A stretch of DNA of 22,631 nucleotides, from contig DJCM01000012.1 in assembly GCA_002430545.1 (NCBI GenBank), positions 1 to 22,631 on the forward strand, in the 5' to 3' direction. Source of the stretch: Flavobacteriaceae bacterium UBA5950. Its GTDB lineage: Bacteria; Bacteroidota; Bacteroidia; Flavobacteriales; Flavobacteriaceae. Below the pieces are notes generated by a model. That model had not been told where the DNA came from and searched no databases. It saw only the letters and a program-made list of their open reading frames with translations. Made by a program: the position numbers and the translations under genes. Each line of letters starts with the position of its first letter. The stretch's first letter is position 1. Of this stretch, positions 15,712 through 22,631 are shown piece after piece.

Positions 15712-15742
15712 CAAAAATATAAAGGGTTTTTGGGATAGGCAA
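15712..15742 (-). promoter_or_regulatory. yaaA promoter
   Basis: On the minus strand TTG (15742-15740), a 20-base spacer and TATTTTTG (15719-15712) match the consensus. The 5' leader would be about 12 bases. Confidence 0.65.
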
Positions 15743-15863
15743 GTTACAGATAGTCAAAGTGTTGATTGCTTTAACTCTGTTTTTTTTGCTTTCCAATCAT
15801 CCAATACCCACTTCGAATTAGAAACTCGGATCAAAACAAGACGTAATTGCTTAGAAATATATA

Positions 15864-15961
15864 TATATTTGATAAGTCCTAATTTAAATATCGCAACAAT
15901 GAAAAAAGATATTATCCTCTATTAATTCTATATAGTCCCATTCGCCGAGGGACTTTTTTTT
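15864..15961 (+). ncRNA. Candidate small RNA or orphan leader unit
   Basis: The 287-base gap between yaaA and rluD holds a -7 box TATATTTG (15864-15871) and, 60 bases on, a clean terminator on the same strand. A transcript of about 85 bases would result. It contains an eight-codon frame MKKDIILY (15899-15925). No plus-strand gene follows until ddl at 17621, so this is neither a normal 5' leader nor a 3' end. The -35-type element is weak: the nearest TTG is only 14 bases from the box. I see no known RNA family in it. The rest of the gap holds only the yaaA promoter. Confidence 0.4.
15934..15961 (+). terminator. Rho-independent terminator
   Basis: AGTCCC (15934-15939), a nine-base loop and GGGACT (15949-15954) lead directly into eight T. 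On the minus strand the hairpin is not followed by a T run, so it does not look like the rluD terminator. Confidence 0.75.
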
Positions 15962-15982
15962 ATCCATTTTTTTTACCCAAGT

Positions 15983-16999
15983 TCAATCCAACCGATGCTT
16001 TGCATAGTGTCGCCACTTGTCTAGTGTAGTAAGCATATCATTGGGTAAAGGGGCTTCAAATGACATCGATTTGCCAGAAATAGGATGAACAAAGCCCAGC
16101 GTTTGGGCGTGTAGTGCCTGACGAGGGAGCAGTTTGAAGCAATTGTCCACAAACTGTTTGTACTTCGTAAAAGTAGTGCCTTTTAGGATGTTATCACCCC
16201 CATAGCGAGCATCACCAAACAGCGTATGCCCAATGTGTTTCATGTGTACTCTAATCTGGTGTGTGCGTCCTGTCTCAAGTCGGCATCTCACAAGTGTGGT
16301 GTATCCAAATCGCTCCACCACTTCATAGTGTGTAATGGCCTCTTTTCCTTGATCCCCATCAGGAAATACTGTCATAAGCAGGCGATTTTTGGGATCTCTA
16401 CCAATATGTCCTTCTATCGTGCCAGAGTCATCCTTAACATCTCCCCAAACAAGTGCGTAATAACTGCGCTGCGAAGTTTTGTCAAAAAACTGTTTTGCCA
16501 GATGAGTCATTGCCTTTTCTGTCTTTGCCACAACTAGCAAACCACTGGTATCTTTATCAATTCGATGAACCAATCCAGGTCTGTCATTGGCGTTTAATGG
16601 CAATGATTCAAAATGATACAAAAGAGCATTGAGCAAGGTTCCATTGTAGTTCCCATGACCAGGATGAACAACCATCCCAGCAGTTTTATTGACCACTACT
16701 AACGCATCGTCTTCATAAACAATGTCAAGTGGAATATCCTCACCAACAAGTAGATTTTCATATGGAGGATGAGTGAACAACACCTTGACCTCGTCTCCCC
16801 CTTTAACCTTGTAATTTGACTTCACAACTACATCATTGACGCGTACACTTCCATCCTTTGCTGCCTGTTGGATTTTGTTTCGCGTTGCATTCTCAATGCG
16901 ATTCATCAGGAATTTATCGACACGCAGGGCTTGTTGACCACTATCAGCAGTAAAGGAATAATGTTCATACAGAGACTCGTCTATATCTTGTGTTTCCAT
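15983..16999 (-). CDS. rluD: Ribosomal large subunit pseudouridine synthase, RluD type
   Basis: Predicted 338-residue RluA/RluD-family enzyme. An S4 RNA-binding domain covers about residues 25-75 (LRVDKFLMNRIENATRNKIQ). The catalytic domain follows, with the nucleophile D148 in HRIDKDTSGLLVVAKT and the motif RLETGRTHQIRVHM. In E. coli RluD modifies helix 69 of 23S rRNA; the S4 domain and length fit RluD better than RluA. The start codon shares one base with the stop of the PASTA gene, so they are coupled. Confidence 0.92.
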   Translation of the reverse strand: METQDIDESLYEHYSFTADSGQQALRVDKFLMNRIENATRNKIQQAAKDGSVRVNDVVVKSNYKVKGGDEVKVLFTHPPYENLLVGEDIPLDIVYEDDALVVVNKTAGMVVHPGHGNYNGTLLNALLYHFESLPLNANDRPGLVHRIDKDTSGLLVVAKTEKAMTHLAKQFFDKTSQRSYYALVWGDVKDDSGTIEGHIGRDPKNRLLMTVFPDGDQGKEAITHYEVVERFGYTTLVRCRLETGRTHQIRVHMKHIGHTLFGDARYGGDNILKGTTFTKYKQFVDNCFKLLPRQALHAQTLGFVHPISGKSMSFEAPLPNDMLTTLDKWRHYAKHRLD

Positions 17000-17556
17000 C
17001 AGCGGCCACGTTTTCCATTTCCAAGAACCAAATCAACTTTGGAAGATTTTGGAATTTTTTCACCTGGCTCAATTTCATCCCCTTCAAATCGCAAAGCCAA
17101 GACCATGTCTTTACCAATGTTATTTCGATAAGTTATTTTTCCCACCTCAAGTCCAACTGCTCGCAGCGAAGTAACTGCATTGCGATAGGTTACTTGAACC
17201 ACGTTTGGTATCGATACTTTTCGAAATGTAGATGGATTGAGTGTGAGATAAATTTTACGTCCACGTTTCACTTGTTCAGATGCTCGAGGTTGTTGCTCGA
17301 GGACAGAAAATGGGGGGATTTCAGGATTGAAATGCGTGGAGTCGATGACTTCAAAATTTAATTTGAGATCTGAAAGCATCTCATTTGCATCGCTCAACTG
17401 AACCTGATATAAATCTGGCACCTCAATTAAATTATTTTGACGGGTATGAAAGTGCAACCCAATAAACAATAAAAAAATAAATCCAACAAGAATAAGCCCT
17501 GCTTTGAGCAATAAAAAAATCAGAGTTTTACTGATAAAAAATTTCAATAGTCGCAT
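16999..17556 (-). CDS. Membrane-anchored PASTA-domain protein
   Basis: Predicted 185-residue protein with a short cytoplasmic N-terminus, one membrane helix (about residues 10-32) and two PASTA repeats outside (about 41-108, VPDLYQVQLSDANEMLSDLK, and 109-183, IPNVVQVTYRNAVTSLRAVG). PASTA domains bind peptidoglycan or muropeptides in Ser/Thr kinases and penicillin-binding proteins, but there is no kinase or transpeptidase domain here. The divergent neighbour is ddl, a peptidoglycan precursor enzyme, which supports an envelope role. The gene is in one unit with rluD. Confidence 0.88.
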   Translation of the reverse strand: MRLLKFFISKTLIFLLLKAGLILVGFIFLLFIGLHFHTRQNNLIEVPDLYQVQLSDANEMLSDLKLNFEVIDSTHFNPEIPPFSVLEQQPRASEQVKRGRKIYLTLNPSTFRKVSIPNVVQVTYRNAVTSLRAVGLEVGKITYRNNIGKDMVLALRFEGDEIEPGEKIPKSSKVDLVLGNGKRGR

Positions 17557-17608
17557 TGGATTTTACTTGTTTGTAAAGATATTCAATGTGTGGGGTCAAA
17601 ATTAATGA

Positions 17609-17616
17609 TATTTTTG
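17609..17616 (+). promoter_or_regulatory. ddl promoter -7 box
   Basis: TATTTTTG, then TCAA, then the ddl ATG at 17621. The box fits the consensus and stands exactly four bases from the start codon. No TTG is found at the usual distance upstream. Confidence 0.55.
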
Positions 17617-17620
17617 TCAA

Positions 17621-18583
17621 ATGAGACCACGAGTAGCTGTCATCATGGGTGGATACACCTCAGAGCATAACATTTCGATGAAAAGTGGTGCTGTAGTCAT
17701 GGCACATATTGACAGAGATGCCTATGAGGTATATGCTGTTCATATCGACAAAGATGTATGGTTGGTTGAAATAAATGGCAATTGGAAACCGATTGATATT
17801 TCTGACTTTAGTTGTGATTATATCAAATTTGATGTTGTTTTCAACGCTGTACATGGTGCACCTGGTGAAAATGGTGAAATTCAAAAATATTTTGACAGCT
17901 TGGGTATTCCCTACACTGGTTGCTCTGCCCAATTATCATCGTTGACTTACAACAAATACAAGACCTTAGAATTTCTAGAGCCTCATGGCATCGCCATAGC
18001 AAAACGCATTGTTTTAACAGCAAAGGATACGATCAATACAGATGAAATTGTTTCAAAGCTTGGGCTTCCTTGCTTTGTGAAAGCCAACCAAGCAGGCAGT
18101 AGTTTTGGTGTTTCCAAAGTTCATAAAAAAGAAGACCTAAGCAAGGCAATTGAATTTGCACTCAAAGAAGACAACACTATACTCATTGAATCTTTTTTAG
18201 AAGGTACTGAAGTGTCCATTGGGGTGATTACTTATAAAAATTCTGTTCGTGTTTTGGCACCAACAGAAATTGTAACTGAAAATGGTTTTTTTGACTTTAG
18301 TGCAAAATACGAAGGCAAATCTGCAGAAATCACACCTGCCCGATTGAGAGATGCGCAACATGATGCACTACAAATAGCTGCCAAAAAAGTCTATACAACT
18401 CTCGGCATGAAAGGATTGAGTCGAAGTGACTTCATCTTTGTTGGAGATACGCCTCACTTTTTAGAGATCAACACTGTCCCAGGACTTACAGAAGAAAGCT
18501 TGTTGCCACAACAAGCCGAACATGCTGGTATTTCTTTAAAAGAACTATTTAGCAATGCCCTAGTTGAGGCCATTGAAAAATAA
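17621..18583 (+). CDS. ddl: D-alanine--D-alanine ligase
   Basis: Predicted 320-residue ATP-grasp ligase that makes the D-Ala-D-Ala dipeptide for peptidoglycan. Features in order: VAVIMGGYTSEHNISMKSG at the N-terminus, FNAVHGAPGENGEIQ, the ATP-binding LPCFVKANQAGSSFGVSKV, IESFLEGTEVSIGV, and the metal and product loop EINTVPGLTEESLLPQQ. The GEGG-type loop typical of lactate ligases is not evident, but D-Ala versus D-Lac use cannot be settled by eye. The mRNA may be leaderless. The coaD promoter is embedded in the 3' end of this gene. Confidence 0.94.
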   Translation: MRPRVAVIMGGYTSEHNISMKSGAVVMAHIDRDAYEVYAVHIDKDVWLVEINGNWKPIDISDFSCDYIKFDVVFNAVHGAPGENGEIQKYFDSLGIPYTGCSAQLSSLTYNKYKTLEFLEPHGIAIAKRIVLTAKDTINTDEIVSKLGLPCFVKANQAGSSFGVSKVHKKEDLSKAIEFALKEDNTILIESFLEGTEVSIGVITYKNSVRVLAPTEIVTENGFFDFSAKYEGKSAEITPARLRDAQHDALQIAAKKVYTTLGMKGLSRSDFIFVGDTPHFLEINTVPGLTEESLLPQQAEHAGISLKELFSNALVEAIEK

Positions 18584-18592
18584 ATACCTTTG
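18564..18592 (+). promoter_or_regulatory. coaD promoter
   Basis: TTG (18564-18566), an 18-base spacer and TACCTTTG (18585-18592) match the consensus. TATT follows, then the coaD ATG, so transcription should start at or within two bases of the start codon. The upstream element lies inside the ddl coding sequence. Confidence 0.75.
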
Positions 18593-18596
18593 TATT

Positions 18597-19049
18597 ATGA
18601 AACGAGCTGTCTTTCCAGGATCCTTTGACCCTTTCACTTTGGGGCACCAAGACATCGTAGAACGAGGCATCACGATATTCGACGAAATTGTCATTGGTAT
18701 TGGTCATAATGCAGATAAAAATTATATGTTTTCACTATATCAACGAAAAATGTTTATTGAGCAGTGTTTTCAAAACAATCCAAAAGTCAAAGTGATGGAT
18801 TACAAAGGGTTAACCATTGATTTTTGTAAGTCTATAGAAGCGAATTATCTATTGCGTGGGGTTCGAAACAACGGTGATTTTGAATTTGAAAAAGCCATCG
18901 CTCGCACCAATCGTGAACTGTCAGAAATCGAAACAGTGTTTTTATTAACCTCTGTGCAAACTTCATTTATCAGCAGTAGTATTGTGAGAGAAATCATCCG
19001 AAATAAGGGAGATTATAAACGATTTGTTCCAGATTATGTACGCGTCTAA
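18597..19049 (+). CDS. coaD: Pantetheine-phosphate adenylyltransferase
   Basis: Predicted 150-residue enzyme making dephospho-CoA from 4'-phosphopantetheine and ATP. The nucleotidyltransferase motif GSFDPFTLGH is at residues 8-17; LLRGVRNNGDFEFE and the C-terminal SSSIVREI complete the active site. I chose ATG 18597, which gives the normal MKRAVFPGSFDP start; an earlier ATG at 18564 would overlap ddl and the promoter. The stop overlaps the end of the convergent NUDIX gene by four bases. Confidence 0.95.
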   Translation: MKRAVFPGSFDPFTLGHQDIVERGITIFDEIVIGIGHNADKNYMFSLYQRKMFIEQCFQNNPKVKVMDYKGLTIDFCKSIEANYLLRGVRNNGDFEFEKAIARTNRELSEIETVFLLTSVQTSFISSSIVREIIRNKGDYKRFVPDYVRV

Positions 19050-19654
19050 GCAATGTTCAGTTGATCGAGTAAATACTTGATGTTTCCATAAGAATTTTCA
19101 AGTGCTTTGGCCATTTTCGTTGGGACTTTCCATTCAGCTTTTGTAATATCCTCTTGCGCTTCTGGTTTCAATTTTCCAGAGAAGTTTGTCGTCATGTGAA
19201 ACCAGTAGGTTTCTTTAAGTTGATATTGGTTATTCCTGCTAAAAACATGATATGTCATCCCAGCAAAACTGATCAACTTTAGTTTTTTGACGCCAGTTTC
19301 TTCTTCCACTTCACGCATCGCTCCATTTTCCAAAGTCTCTCCTTTGTCAACTTTACCCTTGGGCAAATCCCATTTATTCTTTCTAAAAATAAACAGCATT
19401 TTACCTTTTTTGTTTCGAACCAAACCTCCTGCTGCTTGAACCAATGGCAATTTTGTTTTAAACATATCAATCAAAACAGAAGGGTCATTATCAACCAAAA
19501 AGATTTCATTTGATGCTGCAGTCTTTACTGACTGCATAATGGTTTTGAAAGATGATGATGCAAGTGGCAAGACAATCGCATCTTTAGACTTTGGGGGCGA
19601 GGATATTAGGGTAATCAACTTTGTATTGATAAAAACTTTATACTTTTGTCCCAT
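19046..19654 (-). CDS. NUDIX hydrolase
   Basis: Predicted 202-residue NUDIX protein. The Nudix box GKVDKGETLENGAMREVEEE fits G-x5-E-x7-RE-x2-EE-x-G, with the metal-binding glutamates present. About 75 residues precede the catalytic domain and begin MGQKYKVFINTKLI, a start I recognise from flavobacterial relatives, so the ATG at 19654 is preferred over later ones. The substrate is unknown, though the family removes nucleoside diphosphates linked to other groups. Its ATG shares the palindrome CATG with the divergent pyrE start. Confidence 0.88.
   Translation of the reverse strand: MGQKYKVFINTKLITLISSPPKSKDAIVLPLASSSFKTIMQSVKTAASNEIFLVDNDPSVLIDMFKTKLPLVQAAGGLVRNKKGKMLFIFRKNKWDLPKGKVDKGETLENGAMREVEEETGVKKLKLISFAGMTYHVFSRNNQYQLKETYWFHMTTNFSGKLKPEAQEDITKAEWKVPTKMAKALENSYGNIKYLLDQLNIA
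19620..19648 (+). promoter_or_regulatory. pyrE promoter
   Basis: TTTG (19620-19623), a 17-base spacer and TACTTTTG (19641-19648) match the consensus. Four bases follow before the ATG. The whole element lies inside the first codons of the divergent NUDIX gene. Confidence 0.75.
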
Positions 19655-20294
19655 GATTCACGATGCCTTCACAGCTAAAAAAGTTGCTGAGTTACTCATA
19701 CAAATTAATGCAATAAAGTTGGAACCCAAAAATCCATTTACTTGGGCCAGTGGTTGGACTTCACCTATTTACTGTGACAACCGAATTGCATTGTCTTATC
19801 CAACAGTTCGCACATACTTGCGAGAGGAGTTTGCAAAGCAAATAGAAAAACATCATGGCAAGCCCGATGCAATTGCTGGTGTGGCTACTGGCGCAATTGG
19901 GATTGGTGCCTTGGTGGCTGAAAAACTCAATTTGCCATTTGTTTATATTCGTCCAAAACCTAAAGGGCATGGGCGTAAAAATCAGATTGAAGGAGTATTG
20001 CCCAAAAACAGTCAAGTTGTTGTGATTGAAGATCTGATCAGCACTGGAAAAAGCAGCATGGAAGCAATAAAGGCACTGCGAGAAATTGATGCGTCGATCA
20101 AGTGTTTACTCTCCATTTTTGATTATAATTTTGAAGTTGCACAAAAGCGTTTTGAAAAAGAAAATGTCAGCGTATATTCATTGAGTGATTACAATCATTT
20201 AATAGAACTCGCAACAGAAAATAGATTTATATTAAAAAGTGAAGAACAGATATTAAAAAATTGGCGTTTGGCACCTCAAAAATGGAAACCCTAA
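19653..20294 (+). CDS. pyrE: Orotate phosphoribosyltransferase
   Basis: Predicted 213-residue enzyme that forms OMP from orotate and PRPP in pyrimidine synthesis. The PRPP motif is VVVIEDLISTGKSS; KLEPKNPFTWASGWTSPIYCD and YIRPKPKGHGRKNQIEG are typical OPRT blocks. I chose ATG 19653 (MIHDAFTAKKVAELL) because a promoter with the usual spacing precedes it and the length is standard. An in-frame start further upstream would run through that promoter. An SRPBCC gene follows after six bases. No other pyr gene is in the window. Confidence 0.95.
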   Translation: MIHDAFTAKKVAELLIQINAIKLEPKNPFTWASGWTSPIYCDNRIALSYPTVRTYLREEFAKQIEKHHGKPDAIAGVATGAIGIGALVAEKLNLPFVYIRPKPKGHGRKNQIEGVLPKNSQVVVIEDLISTGKSSMEAIKALREIDASIKCLLSIFDYNFEVAQKRFEKENVSVYSLSDYNHLIELATENRFILKSEEQILKNWRLAPQKWKP

Positions 20295-20300
20295 CAACAT

Positions 20301-20690
20301 ATGGAAATCAACAGCTCAACAGCCACAGTTGATCAGTCAACTGAAATGCTTTTTTCGAAACTCTCACAAGTTGATACCTATCAACAACTGATGCCAGAGG
20401 GTGCTGCATTTACAGCAATAAGTGACAATCAATTCCGATTTAAGCTTGGTGGTATGCCAGAAATAGATCTTACCATTAGCGAAAAACAACCCAATGAATC
20501 AATCGTTTTGAAATCATCTAGCGATAAAATCTCTTTTTCGCTACTTGGGCAACTGACAGAAGTTTCAGCATATCAAACCGATATCCAGCTTCATTTCGAA
20601 GGGGATTTCAACCCAATGATGGCAATGATGGTGAAAAAACCATTGACACAATTCATGGAGTCACTGGTCAGCAACATGCACAAATTGTAA
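20301..20690 (+). CDS. SRPBCC-fold protein of unknown function
   Basis: Predicted 129-residue protein. It begins MEINSSTATVDQSTEMLFSK and has the layout of the SRPBCC/START-like helix-grip fold: an N-terminal strand, a helix pair, a run of beta strands (FRFKLGGMPEIDLTISE, ESIVLKSSSDKISFSL, TDIQLHFEGDFN) and a long C-terminal helix (KKPLTQFMESLVSNMHKL). Such proteins hold small hydrophobic ligands, but none is suggested here. It is co-transcribed with pyrE, a pairing I recognise in Flavobacteriia. Its last 30 bases overlap the end of birA on the other strand. Confidence 0.75.
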   Translation: MEINSSTATVDQSTEMLFSKLSQVDTYQQLMPEGAAFTAISDNQFRFKLGGMPEIDLTISEKQPNESIVLKSSSDKISFSLLGQLTEVSAYQTDIQLHFEGDFNPMMAMMVKKPLTQFMESLVSNMHKL

Positions 20691-21386
20691 CTCTTTTACA
20701 TCAAATACTTGCATACCAGCTGTCGTTTCCAAAACGAGCTTACCTTCAGAATTGACAGACTGGATAATCCCCTCAAACGTTTTATTATCTTTTAAAAACA
20801 GTCTGCTTTGGCCAAGGCCATAAAGGTATTTATGATAATCATCATTACAATTTTTTAAAGGAGGTGTCAAGGATTCAATAAGCCTAGTCATCAGAGATAA
20901 CAATAAAGTATCGATGTCATAATTTTTACCTGTCAACAACTGCATCGAAGTCGCATTTGGAAGGTTTTGGAACTCAACTTGATTGACGTTCAAACCTACG
21001 CCAATAATGATGGAATTAACAGTTGACTGGAGAACGTTGCTTTCAATTAAAATCCCAGCCAGTTTGCTGTCGCCTGACAAAATGTCGTTTGGCCATTTCA
21101 CACAGATATTTGGTATTTGAAAAGATGAAAGCCAATGCAGCAAACAAGCAGAAACGATTTTGTTGATTGAAAAAACTCTTCTGGTGGGCAGAGTAAAATT
21201 TGGCATATAAAGAGAAAACATTAGGTTTTTTCCAGCCTGACTTATCCAAACTTGCCCACGTTGACCTTTCCCTTTTTTTTGATATTGGCTCACGACAACA
21301 GTAGGCGTTGTTGGTTTTTTTTCCAAAATCAACTTGCGCAAGGAGTCATTTGTAGAGTCAATGGCATCAAGTTTGATTATATGCAT
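20661..21386 (-). CDS. birA: Biotin--[acetyl-CoA carboxylase] ligase (no repressor domain)
   Basis: Predicted 241-residue biotin protein ligase. The biotinyl-AMP loop is GKGQRGQVW (GRGRRGRxW in E. coli), followed by FSLYMPN, CVKWPNDILSGDSKLAGILIE and IIIGVGLNVNQ; a small C-terminal domain follows. There is no N-terminal helix-turn-helix, so it is the monofunctional class that does not repress biotin synthesis genes. A -7 box lies four bases before the ATG. The 3' end overlaps the SRPBCC gene tail to tail by 30 bases. Confidence 0.93.
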   Translation of the reverse strand: MHIIKLDAIDSTNDSLRKLILEKKPTTPTVVVSQYQKKGKGQRGQVWISQAGKNLMFSLYMPNFTLPTRRVFSINKIVSACLLHWLSSFQIPNICVKWPNDILSGDSKLAGILIESNVLQSTVNSIIIGVGLNVNQVEFQNLPNATSMQLLTGKNYDIDTLLLSLMTRLIESLTPPLKNCNDDYHKYLYGLGQSRLFLKDNKTFEGIIQSVNSEGKLVLETTAGMQVFDVKELQFVHVADQ

Positions 21387-21390
21387 AAAG

Positions 21391-21398
21391 CAAAACTA
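21391..21398 (-). promoter_or_regulatory. birA promoter -7 box
   Basis: The minus strand reads TAGTTTTG, then CTTT, then the birA ATG at 21386. No TTG is present at the usual upstream distance, so support is from the -7 box and its position. Confidence 0.5.
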
Positions 21399-21431
21399 GC
21401 AAATAAGGCATCGAATTACGTGAATTTGTGA

Positions 21432-21439
21432 TAGATTTG
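21432..21439 (+). promoter_or_regulatory. rsfS-ftsH promoter -7 box
   Basis: TAGATTTG lies 14 bases before the rsfS ATG. The -33 element is not recognisable. The box is divergent from the birA box 34 bases away. Confidence 0.45.
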
Positions 21440-21453
21440 CTTCACCAATTTAT

Positions 21454-21822
21454 ATGGGTAAACTTGAAAACACTGATCAACTCATCGCAGCGGTAGTCGA
21501 CGCTCTCGAAGATATTAAGGGGGAAGACATCAAAGTGTTGGACTTGAGAGATATTGAAAACGCCGTATGCAAATATTTTATTGTTTGCTCGGGAAGTTCA
21601 AACACTCAAGTGAATGCCTTGGCAGGATCGGTTCAAAAAAAGGTAAGTAAATCACTTCGAGAGAAACCATTTCAGGTTGAGGGGACAGAATCGGCAGAAT
21701 GGGTTCTTTTGGATTATATTGACATTGTTGTTCATATTTTTCAAAAACCAGTTCGTGAGTATTACGATATCGAATCTCTTTGGGGTGACGCAAAATTGAT
21801 AGAAATTGCTTCTAATTATTAA
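21454..21822 (+). CDS. rsfS: Ribosome silencing factor RsfS
   Basis: Predicted 122-residue protein of the RsfS/YbeB/Iojap family. These bind uL14 on the large ribosomal subunit and stop subunit joining when nutrients run out. Conserved blocks are IKVLDLRDIENAVCKYFIVC, SGSSNTQVNALAGSV, EGTESAEWVLLDYIDIVVHI and FQKPVREYYDIESLWGDA. Length is normal. ftsH begins two bases after the stop, so the two are coupled. The window thus encodes two ribosome-dormancy factors, RsfS and HPF. Confidence 0.95.
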   Translation: MGKLENTDQLIAAVVDALEDIKGEDIKVLDLRDIENAVCKYFIVCSGSSNTQVNALAGSVQKKVSKSLREKPFQVEGTESAEWVLLDYIDIVVHIFQKPVREYYDIESLWGDAKLIEIASNY

Positions 21823-21824
21823 AA

Positions 21825-22631
21825 ATGGCAAAAAAAGAAAAAACTCCGAATAAAAAAACCAACCTTAGTTCCTATTGGCTCTATGGCTTGATTGCTGTGT
21901 TTTTTATCAGCATGTCCTACTTCAACAATAGTGGCGTTTCAAACGATCAGCGCATCAACATTTCAACATTTGAACGATTTTTGAATGACGATGAAGTGGA
22001 GCGCGTTTTGGTTATCAATAAAAGCTTGGCACAAGTCACGATCAAAGATGATGCTTTACAGACCTCAAAGCATAAAAAAGCTCGATCGACAGACTTTTTG
22101 GGTCGATCAAATTCAGGTGGTCCGCATTACGAGTTTGAAGTGGGTAATCTCGAAATTTTCCAAACAAAATTGGAAGAAGCAAAAAGCAATGGGGTTGCGT
22201 TTGACTATGATTTTAAAACTGTAGAAAATCGCTGGTTAGACGTGATGCTCAGTTTTTTACCCTTAATTCTCATTATTGGTGTATGGATTTTTCTCATGCG
22301 TAGAATGTCTGGTGGTGGCGCCGGTGGTGGTGGTCAGATCTTTAACATCGGAAAATCGAAGGCAAAGCTTTTTGATGAAAAATCAAACGTCAAAATAACA
22401 TTTAAAGATGTTGCTGGTCTTGAGGGTGCAAAAGAAGAAGTGCAAGAGATTGTGGACTTTCTCAAAAATCCCAAAAAATATACAGTCCTAGGGGGTAAAA
22501 TCCCAAAAGGAGCTTTACTTGTGGGACCTCCTGGAACAGGAAAAACCCTTTTGGCAAAAGCAGTCGCTGGAGAAGCAAAAGTGCCATTTTTCTCTCTTTC
22601 TGGTTCGGACTTTGTGGAAATGTTTGTTGGT
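21825..22631 (+). CDS. ftsH: ATP-dependent zinc metalloprotease FtsH, 3' part outside window
   Basis: The first 269 codons of FtsH are present and the frame is open at the window end. A short basic N-terminus is followed by a first membrane helix (about 15-31), a periplasmic domain (32-138), a second helix (139-158), a glycine linker (SGGGAGGGG, 162-170) and the start of the AAA+ domain. FKDVAGLEGAKEE and Walker A GPPGTGKT (234-241) are intact. The zinc site HEAGH lies beyond the edge. FtsH degrades membrane and short-lived cytoplasmic proteins. It starts two bases after rsfS and has no Shine-Dalgarno. Confidence 0.96.
   Translation, partial: MAKKEKTPNKKTNLSSYWLYGLIAVFFISMSYFNNSGVSNDQRINISTFERFLNDDEVERVLVINKSLAQVTIKDDALQTSKHKKARSTDFLGRSNSGGPHYEFEVGNLEIFQTKLEEAKSNGVAFDYDFKTVENRWLDVMLSFLPLILIIGVWIFLMRRMSGGGAGGGGQIFNIGKSKAKLFDEKSNVKITFKDVAGLEGAKEEVQEIVDFLKNPKKYTVLGGKIPKGALLVGPPGTGKTLLAKAVAGEAKVPFFSLSGSDFVEMFVG

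Noticed and set aside
15740..15961. 6S RNA or another known structured RNA between yaaA and rluD
   Set aside because: No long closing stem pairs the two ends of this gap, and no motif of a known RNA family was recognised. Only the short terminator hairpin is clear.
22301..22350. Short GGT repeat in ftsH
   Set aside because: It encodes the ordinary glycine-rich linker after the second membrane helix of FtsH, not a separate repeat element.

Overview
The window is a stretch of chromosome from a member of the Bacteroidota, most probably class Flavobacteriia. Four things point there. The base composition is AT-rich. Promoters match the Bacteroidota consensus (TTG/TTTG, a spacer of about 17-20, then TAnnTTTG). 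Shine-Dalgarno sequences are absent at almost every start codon. Several blocks have flavobacterial gene order: rpsU-xerC-hpf-tRNA, trpEGDCFBA, PASTA protein-rluD beside ddl-coaD, and NUDIX/pyrE-SRPBCC/birA-rsfS-ftsH. I cannot fix the family or genus. Nearly everything is core metabolism or housekeeping. I see no insertion sequence, phage, CRISPR array or defence island.

Region 1 (1-1800, minus strand): tRNA-Tyr (cut by the window edge), tRNA-Thr, the hibernation factor hpf, the recombinase xerC and ribosomal protein bS21 (rpsU). rpsU has its own promoter and the only strong Shine-Dalgarno sequence seen in the window. Region 2 (1800-7320, minus strand): an acyl-CoA dehydrogenase, a helix-hairpin-helix protein whose membrane-anchored N-terminus has lost its start frame, a sodium:amino-acid symporter, a small PspC-like membrane protein, a DUF2851-type gene broken by two frameshifts and one amber codon, and a rhodanese lipoprotein.

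Region 3 (7320-8480, plus strand): a small unit of MarR regulator, secreted YceI-like protein and a 27-residue CDGSH iron-sulfur peptide. It diverges from the rhodanese gene and has a palindrome over the promoter. Region 4 (8480-14930, plus strand): a complete tryptophan operon, trpEGDCFBA, with genes touching or overlapping. It is preceded by a 15-codon leader peptide with a single Trp codon, an antiterminator and a rho-independent terminator, which together form a ribosome-mediated attenuator.

Region 5 (14930-22631): yaaA, a short orphan promoter-terminator unit that may be a small RNA, rluD with its PASTA partner, ddl, coaD, a NUDIX hydrolase, pyrE, an SRPBCC protein, birA, rsfS and the first 269 codons of ftsH. 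In this part, and also at pspC, the -7 promoter box sits exactly four bases before the ATG at several genes, so leaderless mRNAs are likely.

The observations most worth checking are the single-Trp attenuator, the recurrent TAnnTTTG-N4-ATG layout, the isolated rpsU Shine-Dalgarno, the DUF2851 pseudogene, the possible start-codon frameshift in the HhH gene, and the pyrE/NUDIX start codons that share one CATG.
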